Source of the DNA: Ligustrum vulgare
Lineage: Eukaryota > Streptophyta > Magnoliopsida > Lamiales > Oleaceae
Direction: 5' to 3'
NCBI GenBank assembly: GCA_963555705.1
Contig: OY743174.1
Coordinates: forward strand, 61,402,234-61,466,233
DNA length: 64,000 nucleotides
The translations under genes and the position numbers were made by a program. Under the pieces are notes generated by a model. The model did not search any database. It had not been told where the DNA came from and was given only the letters and a program-made list of their open reading frames with translations. Positions 33,885 through 42,462 of the stretch are shown here, piece after piece; position 1 is the first letter of the stretch; each line of letters opens with the position of its first letter.

Positions 33885-35475
33885 AATTATTGTTCGTCCT
33901 CGAACAACGGATAATGACTTACAAAATCAAATAGACAAGATATAAGATATTTTTGTTGTGCCAACATGCTTACCATATGCCTCCACAGTCCAAATCAATT
34001 TACGCTCTAAGCACGAGTTATGAACAACAATGTAAAATACTTTCTAGTTATATCATGCCAGAGTTTCAAGTGTGTGTGTGAATAGCCAATGTCAAACGCA
34101 TACTTATGCAAAAGATGTGCTCAACACTGTGTGGCTCATTATGCATAATCCAGCCCGAATCCCATGTGGTCAATCTATGATTTCTAATAAAATTCCTTTC
34201 AACGCTCATGGATGATCACCACTTTCTGTTTTTTCTCTCGCATCCCAGATTTTTATCTATGTGGGTTCTAAAAATATTCTTAGCTTTTTCCACACAAGGT
34301 AGTCAGAATCAGAAATGTGCGTGTATAACAAATCAAAAGAAAGTGGGCCCCAATTCTACAACATCAACCACCACAGCTCAGTCAACTAAGCTTATACCAT
34401 GCAATAATATATATATATATATTTTTTTTTATGATGGACGACTTTTTCTTTTAATTGTCCCTGTCTTTTACCATCTTTGTGCAGAACTTTTCATACGGGC
34501 TTTCTATATGACCCCTGTAGCGGGCTTTCAGATCGGCAACTCCCAAACCAGACGGCTTTAGGGTACCAAGTTCAAAGAACCCCTCAGATGTACTTGCCCG
34601 AGTCATAAAGGTTTAAACAGAAAAGTTAAAGTGTCAAAATGTCTTATGTGTAAGTCCACTCTCCGTACTTGCTTTCTAATTGACCCCTGTAGCGAGCTTT
34701 AGGTCGATGACTCCCAAGCCAGTTGGCTTTAGGGAACTAGGTTTGAAGGACCCCTCGGACTTACTTACTCGAGTCAAAAAGGCATTTGAAGAGCGGAATA
34801 AGACCTTCAGCATTTTTCTGTTTTTATGCTGGAAGTGGTTTATACCTATTGACCAAACTGTAATGACTAAAGTGCAAAACCAAGAATCACAGACCTCCAA
34901 CCCGTCAATACACACAAATTCCAACCATTTTACCCCCAAACTTGCATTTTAGCATGATTGGTTCTAATTTTAGGGGTGGGATGTCCAATGATCTAAGTTC
35001 TGGGATTTTGAGGTATTCCTAAGTTCAAATTTGCATAAACTCTACCCCACATGTATTAAACAAAATCCCACACACAAGCAATTATCAAACACTGGCTATG
35101 TGCGCAGATAGTATGAATCTAGCAAAACATAACTAGTTCAAAAATAAGTTCATGCTTTCATGTTGTTCAATTTTCAAGCCCAAGCGCAAATTGATTCATA
35201 CTGTTTCCTAGACAATAAGTGTGTCAACACAATTTTTAACTAAAGTTTTTTTTTTTTTTTTTGACTTAAACATCAAATAAAGGACCAAGTAGTAGCATTG
35301 ATTAACAGAGGATTGAAGAGTTACAGAATACTAATTAATACAGGCACATATGATCAACAGTAAATACAGCCTAAAAGTTAACAACCACCCCCAAACTAAA
35401 AAATTACATTGCCCTCAATGAAACAAGAAAACAAGAAAGAATCAAAAATGGAAGGCAAGGTAAAAAGAAAAAAGA
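33885..35475 (-). other. Athila 3' non-coding region with 172 bp tandem repeat
   Basis: No ORF is conserved. Two diverged copies of a segment starting TGACCCCTGTAGCG lie at 34509 and 34681 (period 172 bp). Each contains GGCTTTAGGG and CCCGAGTC/CTCGAGTC words. The region separates the additional ORF from the PPT, as usual in Athila-like elements. Confidence 0.6.
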
Positions 35476-36663
35476 TCATGAACTTCCTGGGGGTAGGTCC
35501 TGCGGCTGCGACTGAGATGGTCCTGCTGCGTCTGAATCCAATCTCCCTTCTATCCTGTCCAATCTCGCCTCAATCCCCTCAGCCCTCCGTGCGATTCCTT
35601 CCACTCTTGTTTCAATGCCCTCAGCTCTCTGCTCGATCCCTTCTAGTCGGCTCTCCATAGAGAAGAGCCTGGCCTGTATACGTGACAACTGACCGCTGAA
35701 TTCTGTCATCGTATGGCGCATGATGCGCTGCTCCCTAGCGATATTACCCTGAACCAGACGGTCAAGTCGCTGTTCCAAGATTTCTATCTGCCTGTGCTGT
35801 GCGACTTCAGCTTCCCTCCTCAAGTTAACGGCGCGAGTCAAGTCAGTCAACTCCAACAGTATCTGCCGTAGGAGCCTCTCATCTCCAAGAGGAGCTAGCA
35901 CATCTGCTGGTGCGGATGGTTCTGCTGGCTCTGCTGGTACAGGTGGGGCAACAGGAACCACTGGGGCTGGTGGAGGAGCAGGTGGACCTCGCTGTACCCT
36001 AGGCCTCGTGCTCTCTCGGGTGCGTCTGCTGATAATGGCCCCGAGAGGTGCAGGTTCTTCAAGGGGTAAAATATCCACTCCTTCGGCCACGCAGATCGCA
36101 CTGATCAAACAAGGAAACATGATCTGGCGGCCGGAGTCCAGCTGGGAGGCAAGTGTGATAATAAAATCAAAGATGTGCCTCCCCAAATCCAACTTGCGCC
36201 CCCTGGCTAGATGATGAATTAAGCGGGCCCGGTCTTCATTAAACTCTGTCCTGTGGGAAGTGGGATCGATGTTATGGCACATGAAGATGTGCAGGACCCT
36301 GATACTCTCTGTGAGCTCCCCATGTTCAAAGCGCCCTGGCTTCTCCAACTCCACATGCTGTCGGCCGTACAAGAAGTCAGTAATCATATCAATGTCCAAA
36401 TCACTAGGGACCTGCTCAATCCCCTCTCGTGTCAGCTCCAAAACCCGCTCAATGACAGCCGGAGAAAATCGGATCCATTTACCACGCACCCAGGTCTTAT
36501 ACCTGTGAGGGGCACCTTCTGTCTCGATGGCATGGTTGAAGTTGGCTAGGAACTCCTTGACTAACAGTGGATATGGCTTGTGCGGAGTGCCCGCCAATTT
36601 GTGCCAACCGGCCCTCTCTATAAGATGGGCTAGCTCGGTATCCGGGAAATCAGCCACAATTAC
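35476..36663 (-). pseudogene. Athila additional ORF, C-terminal part (plant transposon protein domain plus coiled coil)
   Basis: The reading frame from 36663 to the stop at 35476 has three parts. A globular part begins VIVADFPDTELAHLIERAGW and resembles the 'putative plant transposon protein' domain (Pfam Transposase_32), found in additional ORFs of Athila-like and related elements. A Pro/Ala-rich linker follows (PPAPPPAPVVPVAPPVPA). A C-terminal coiled coil carries near-exact 7-residue repeats of the type EGIEQRA/EGIETRV/EGIARRA. No signal peptide or membrane segment was seen, so an envelope role is not supported. The N-terminal part lies at 38320-38519, separated by the inserted solo LTR; the text would join at the ATTAC duplication. 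Function is unknown; oligomerisation is an inference from the coiled coil. Confidence 0.7.
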
Positions 36664-38319
36664 TGTTGGTGTGAAATAATACCGCAAGTGTACGATATCG
36701 CTACAAGTAGTAAAAGTGGACTGTTGAGTCCGGATTGTCGATCCCACGAGGACTATTTAATTTGCTATAAATTTACTTCGAATATAGAATTCCTAGACAA
36801 AAACCAAAACTAACTAAGAAAATAACTTGTAAAATAATAAAAACAAAAACGACAAGTAATTGGAAATCAATGAAATAAATAATGCAGTTAAAATGAAAAT
36901 AGAAAATAAACTAAAAGCAATTAATAAAAGCGAGAAACAAACGTGGTGGATTTTAAACAATTGAATGAATATCGGGACTAACGATTTCGAAATAACGTTC
37001 TAACTTAACTTCTCATCTCAAGTTGTTTTCTAAAATTGTATTTGGTCGAATTCACGCATATATCTAATTTACCTCTCTCGAGTTCAAATTAGGCCTATTT
37101 AACTAAGTCAACCATGTATCTCTACAGCGGGTCAGAGTTCTCCTTAGCTAAATGCATGAAATTTTCTAGGAATTCATAAGTGACCACATGCAACCACAAA
37201 TTCATATCTCTATCTTTTTGTTGAAATTGTCGGATTTTATTACGTGATCTAATTGTTAACTCACCTCTCGGATTATGAAAACAACCATTAATTCATGAAT
37301 TGGTGATCAAGCAACTCAAGCATTAAACGCAATAATAAAATCAATACATAAATATCAAAGCACCAACTTGAGAATTAAAATCAAACAAGAAACATTAAAT
37401 CTAAATCGTTAATCCCGATTATAAAATTTAGCTACTCATGTTTGTGGAATAAAAAGCAATGAATAATGTAAACAAAACCCGAATTTTGAAGAGTTGTTGA
37501 ATTTGCATCACTCTTGTTCCACTTTTTCAATACCCAGCCTGTGCTTCTTTTCTATCCCAGCCTGCCGACAATTGATTCTTCACCAATCAACCTCAATTAA
37601 TCCCCAAGCGCCACCTCCACTACTCTTTTTGTTTCTTTCACAGCTTTCAATTCTCTGGTTCCTTCCTTCTTAATTTGACACAGCCCAATGTATATATATT
37701 TTTGTCTCCTTGTAATCTGAACTCTCTCCAATAATCCTCCCAGCAATCTCTCGGGTGCGTGCTCCTTCTTATGTCTCTCGGCTCCCCCTTTTATTCCAGC
37801 CGTGTAAATATATATTCCAGCAGCCCTACTGTCCTCCAATGTATTCTGCCTTGTTATTTCCCAGCAGTCTGCCCTCTCTCTGATCTCACGGCTCTGTTAG
37901 TCCCCCACGGCCTGCCCTCGCCTATTTTTCTCTCCCCCACGGCTGCCCCGTAGAAAACTCCCCCCTTTCTTGACTGCAATGTGTGTGTATATATATACAC
38001 ACAAATTAACCCTAAAGCCCAAATCAACTAAATTGTCCTTCAAGTTACTCAATTCTTCCATATATGATAAGTTAGTCCTTGAGTCAATTGCACATTCGGT
38101 TTTCAACTTTTGAGAGTGTACACTTTAGTCCTTTTTCTTCGTTTTATCTCAATATTCGTCCAATTGTTGCGTGATTGCTTCAATTCATCATTTTTCTTGA
38201 TTTTGGGATAAAACCTGAAATAATAATAAATAAACACAAACTAAGTAGAATTTATTCGAGAAGAACAATATAATATCCTAATTTCGATAGATAAATAAGT
38301 GTATAAAATACACTTATCA
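36664..38319 (-). mobile_element. Solo LTR of a related Athila-like family, 1656 bp
   Basis: It starts TGTTGGTGTGAAATAATACC and ends AATACACTTATCA, flanked by a perfect ATTAC duplication (36659-36663 and 38320-38324). The left end has the Athila LTR signature CCGCAAGTG ... AGTCCGGATTGTCG. The right end has the self-complementary TAAGTGTATAAAATACACTTA. A minus-strand TATA-like run lies near 37690. It has no internal domain, so it is a solo LTR left by LTR-LTR recombination. It interrupts the Athila additional ORF. Confidence 0.92.
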
Positions 38320-38519
38320 ATTACCTCACGTTCATTCCACATTTTCTTCCCCTTAAGCAGCACATCATATCTGTGCAATTCGTCGCTCCCAAAAAACCTT
38401 TGTATATCTCCTATGTTACCCTGATCACCCTCGGGAACCGCAGAGGAGGTTCCTCGTTTTCGCTTAGAAGGCCCAGCCTGTCCCTTCCCTTTCTGTGAAG
38501 CGGTGGCTTTCGGAAGCAT
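38320..38519 (-). pseudogene. Athila additional ORF, N-terminal part
   Basis: It starts at the ATG at 38519 (MLPKATASQKGKGQAG) and runs to the solo LTR. It is basic and low-complexity (a GPSKRKRG word that could act as a nuclear localisation signal), then a short structured part ending NEREV. The open frame runs some way into the solo LTR, so a truncated product would be made. The ATG lies 8 nt after a good splice acceptor (minus strand TTTGTAG at 38534-38528). Confidence 0.65.
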
Positions 38520-38527
38520 TATTGTAC

Positions 38528-39241
38528 CTACAAAGAGCAAACTCATCATTAGAACCAATGTGAGAGTGGAGAAAGTATAAGAAAGATTGCACAAACCCCC
38601 AAACTTGTGAGAAATTACTCAATAAGAGGGAAAGAAAATCAGCCTGACTGGTGCCTTTTCACCTCGGTTATCGTGCCGAAAAAATTAAATTTATAGAAAA
38701 GTGTCCCGAGCACAATAAAGTCTTCCACTACAAGAGTAACATATTTAAACTTTGGAGCAAACGGATAACAGATGGATATAGAAATGAAAGGATGAAGTGG
38801 TGACGTGAGCATGCAATGGCCCTGCAGTGGCCTTGCAGTGGTCCTGCAGCGACCTTGCAATGGCCCTGCAGTGACTGCAATGGTGCTAGGTAATGAAACA
38901 TGCAAATTGATGGAATGCAATGAGTCAAACAGTGAGAATATAGCACAAAATATATGAAAAACATGTAAGAAAGATATGTGCTTTTGCGGATTTCCCAAAT
39001 TGCATCAAAACTTTCGTTGGGACATTTCATCGAACACATTGAAGGCATTACTCAATTTATGCATAAATCACAACTTTGGGCATAAGGAAGTTACCCAAAA
39101 ATATCACCCATCATTTCCACACATATCCAATCCAAAATCTACCCTAAGCCCAAACTCCAATCGATCAAATATGCACGTTCTCATCAATAGGGCACATTCG
39201 GTCAAAAAGAGGAAAATACAAAAATTCACATGAGTGCATAC
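38528..39241 (-). other. Predicted intron upstream of the Athila additional ORF
   Basis: On the minus strand CAAG|GTATGC (donor at 39241) and GCTCTTTGTAG|GTACAATAATG (acceptor at 38528) are good plant splice signals. Splicing would remove 714 nt, including an 11 bp GC-rich tandem array (38820-38882), and bring the ATG at 38519 next to exon 1. The exon 1 text between about 39365 and 39242 contains no ATG, so the additional ORF would have the first AUG of the spliced message. This is a prediction from sequence only. Confidence 0.5.
38820..38882. repeat. 11 bp tandem repeat, about 5.7 copies
   Basis: Units of the form CCCTGCAGTGG/CCTTGCAGTGG/TCCTGCAGCGA follow one another with period 11. The array lies inside the predicted intron of the additional ORF unit. 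Confidence 0.75.
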
Positions 39242-39350
39242 CTTGATAATGTGATTAGGGGTGTTGAAAATCGTGATGATGCACGAGAATGATGGTGGTA
39301 ATCTTCAAGATTCTAGAGACGACCGCTTGGTCGCGAGAGAGAAAGGGTTC

Positions 39351-39391
39351 ACCCGGCAGCGTTATTAAGAACCAAGTGACTGCTGCCGGGT
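39351..39391. other. Perfect 10 bp stem-loop
   Basis: ACCCGGCAGC (39351-39360) and GCTGCCGGGT (39382-39391) form an uninterrupted stem with a 21 nt loop, at the predicted start of the additional ORF transcript. Confidence 0.6.
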
Positions 39392-39535
39392 TTTAAAAAG
39401 TGAATTCTCGCGCCCAGGTCACCCAAGCGATCGCGTGGAAATCCTGGTAGCGATCGCGTGGTTATCTCAAAAAGAATCTGTTGAAAATTTGGACGCGAGT
39501 CGCGATCACCTATATGGTAAAATCGCGATCGCGAC
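39390..39535 (-). promoter_or_regulatory. Candidate internal promoter of the Athila additional ORF
   Basis: On the minus strand the order is: GCGATCGC-type palindromes (39534-39523, a partial one near 39503, 39458-39450, 39435-39427); then TGGGTGACCTGGGCGCGAG; then CTTTTTAAAAC (39400-39390); then a CT-rich stretch (CCCTTTCTCTCTCGCG). The LTR has the same sequence of parts at 46645-46470: palindromes, then TGTCCGACTGGGCC, GCGCGATTTTAAGAGG and a leader. The block therefore looks like a copy or relative of the LTR promoter, placed upstream of the additional ORF. Confidence 0.5.
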
Positions 39536-39966
39536 TTAACCATTATTATTATTATTTTTTTTAATATGAAATTAAATTAATATGAAACAAAAACCACAAA
39601 ATGATAGAAAAGCGTGGATGATCATGAATATCGACAGTAAACCTTGTTCAACTCGTGAGGGGGTCGGGAGTGACAACTAAAATCTATAATGCTCAAAATT
39701 ACCTAGAAATCTGAAAATATGCCTAAAATGCCAAATCATGCAAAGAGGAACTGACATGAATGAAACATGCACAAAAAATGTTTGAACAAATACGAAAACA
39801 TCCAAAGACTAACTAATGCAAATGTCATGAATGCACCAATGACAAAGAATTGATAAAAATACGAAACTAAGGTAAACATAAAACATAAGAATGCAAGAGA
39901 AGAAAAATTGGGTTGCCTCCCAACAAGCGCTCCGTTTATAGTCTCAAGCCCGACTTTCTGCGTTGT
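39536..39966 (-). other. Athila spacer after integrase
   Basis: Non-coding between the integrase stop and the candidate internal promoter. The minus strand is purine-poor and shows nothing beyond AT-rich text. Confidence 0.5.
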
Positions 39967-41065
39967 TTACTCTGGAACAGTGATGTCAATGTGTGACTTC
40001 TCCTTATCAAAATCCACCTCATAGTAATGCTTGATTCTTTGCCCATTAACTTTAAAATGTCCTTTAGTCGGATGATGAAGCTCGAATGTGCCATATGGAA
40101 ATATTTGAGCAATTGTGAATGGACCAGACCATCTCGACCTCAATTTTCCCGGAAAAAGCTTCAAGCGTGAATTGTACAGGAGCACCTGATCCCCAACTTG
40201 AAATTCCCTCTTGTGAATGTGGCGATCATGCCACTTCTTAGTCCGGTCCTTATAGATGGAAGCATTCTCATAGGCTCCCAAGCGAAATTCATCCAATGCA
40301 TTCAGCTGCAACAATCTCTGATCTTTGGCCAAGTCTATATCCAGGTTCAACTGCTTTAAAGCCCAGTATGCCTTGTGTTCAAATTCAACAGGCAGATGAC
40401 ACGCTTTTCCATATACTAACTGAAATGGTGATATCCCGATGGGAGTCTTGAAAGCTGTCCTATACACCCACAGAGCATCATCCAATTTGCTGGCCCAGTC
40501 TTTACGGGATGACCTCACTGTTGTTTCCAAAATCCGTTTCAACTGCCGGTTTGAAGTTTCCACTTGCCCACTAGTCTGCGGGTGATAAGCTGTTCCCATG
40601 CGATGACGAGTTCCATACTTGGCCAATACTGCCTTGAACAACCTGTTGTTGAAATGAGTTCCCCCATCACTTATGATCGCTCTTGGTGCTCCAAAGCGAG
40701 TAAAAATGTTTTTCCGTATAAATTCAACCACAATTCTGGCATCATTGGTTGGGCATGCCTTTGCTTCGACCCACTTTGATACATAGTCAACCGCCACCAG
40801 TATGTATTTGTTGTTGTATGAAGGTGGGAACGGACCCATGAAGTCTATTCCCCACACATCAAACACTTCCACTTCCAAAACACTGTTAAGCGGCATTTCA
40901 TGCTTGGATGACATATTACCTGTTCGTTGACACCGGTCACACGCCTTGACAAACGAGAAGGCGTCCTTAAACACTGTTGGCCAATAAAACCCACATTGCA
41001 AGACTTTAGCTGCCGTTTTAGTGGCTCCCATGTGTCCACCATATGGGGCTGAGTGGCACCTCTCT
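39967..41065 (-). CDS. Athila integrase region of pol
   Basis: Integrase inserts the element DNA into the host chromosome. This part follows RNase H in the same frame but after a TAG at 41068-41066, so it would be read only by stop read-through. The zinc region is visible (CHSAPYGGH, then CDRCQ). The catalytic core has D in [12 protein letters not shown] in ISDGGTHF and E in [11 protein letters not shown]. The C-terminal part holds the [18 protein letters not shown] word typical of Ty3/Athila integrases. It ends with a normal stop at 39967 and has no other lesion. The TAG may be a C-to-T change of a CAG codon; this is an inference. Confidence 0.88.
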
Positions 41066-42462
41066 AGAACCTATAAAATTTCTTCATCTGGAATGCACCG
41101 TCGAATTATTTGGTCAGGTCCCCTTCTGTACAAAAATGGATCTTCCCAATAAAAGAATTTCAGATCGTGAAAGAACTTTTTCTTCTGCTGGTAAGTAAAA
41201 TCAGGAGGCAAAACGTTGCTGGCCAAGTAATTTACATAATCTGCAAACCAGGGCCCCTTATTATTCTCTACCTGCAACATATGGGCTAGCAGCATTAACT
41301 GTTCATCTGGAAATACTTCGTTTATGTCTTCAAGATTTTCCTCATTTACCTGCTCCAGTCTGGATAAATGATCCGCAATATGATTTTCTGTACCTTTTTT
41401 ATCCCGGATTTCAATATCGAATTCTTGAAGCAGTAAAACCCATCTGATCAGTCTAGGCTTGGCATTTTTTTTCCCAAATAAGTACTTCAATGCCGAATGA
41501 TCTGTGTACACCACTACTTTTGATCCTATAAGATAAGACCTGAATTTGTCAAAGGCGAACACCACTGCTAATAGCTCTTTCTCAGTTGTGGCATAATTTA
41601 TCTGGGCATCTGTTAAAGTTCTGCTGGCATAATAAATTACGTGGAAAATTTTGTCCTTTCGTTGCCCCAATGCTGCTCCCACAGCGTAGTCACTCACGTC
41701 ACACATGAGTTCAAAAGGCAAACTCCAGTCCGGTGCCACGATAATTGGTGCGGTAGTTAATTTTTCTTTGAGTGTATTAAAGGATGACAAACACTCTTCA
41801 GAAAGATTAAAAACTACGTCCTTCTCCAATAAAGTACACAGGGGCTTCGTGATTTTGGAAAAATCCTTTATAAATCTCCTGTAAAATTCAGCATGGCCTA
41901 AAAAACTTCTGACTCCTTTGACTGAGCTAGGTGGTGGTAATTTTTCAATTACCTGAATTTTTGCCCTGTCCATTTCAATTCCTTTTTCAGAAATCCGATG
42001 CCCTAGTACAATTCCCTCGTGCACCATGAAGTGACACTTCTCCCAATTTAACACCAGATTTGTTTCCGTGCATCTCTTAAGCACTAGGGATAGGTGGTGT
42101 AGGCACTCATCAAACGAGGAACCAAAGACTGAGAAGTCATCCATGAAGACTTCAATAAATCTCTCCACCATATCTGAAAATATTGCCATCATGCACCTCT
42201 GGAACGTTGCTGGAGCGTTACACAGTCCAAACGGCATTCTCCTGAAGGCAAATGTACCATAGGGACAGGTAAAAGTAGTTTTCTCTTGATCGGCCAAGGC
42301 AATGGCAATCTGATTGTACCCCGAATATCCATCAAGAAAACAATAGTGTGAATGACCCGCTAGCTTCTCCAACATCTGATCGATGAACGGTAATGGAAAG
42401 TGGTCTTTTCTGGTTGCAGCATTTAGTTTCCTGTAATCAATACATACTCTCCAACCGGTCAC
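41066..42462 (-). CDS. Athila reverse transcriptase and RNase H region of pol
   Basis: RT copies the element RNA and RNase H removes the RNA strand. The frame begins after a one-base shift relative to gag-protease near 42464. RT motifs are complete: [22 protein letters not shown], the GYSGYNQI word, [14 protein letters not shown] and the catalytic [10 protein letters not shown]. RNase H follows with its catalytic Asp in [16 protein letters not shown], then [10 protein letters not shown] and [11 protein letters not shown], ending in ADHLSRL. The frame runs to the TAG at 41068-41066, just inside integrase. All catalytic residues I can identify are kept. Confidence 0.9.

Noticed and set aside
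36253..36549. Open frames opposite the Athila additional ORF
   Set aside because: Shadows of the strongly supported minus-strand ORF.
35476..36747. A single 423-codon gene starting at 36747
   Set aside because: The first roughly 28 codons come from the end of the inserted solo LTR. The real N-terminal part lies at 38320-38519.
35476..38519. Calling the Athila additional ORF an envelope gene
   Set aside because: No signal peptide, transmembrane segment or cleavage site is visible; the domain and coiled coil fit the plant transposon-protein type instead.
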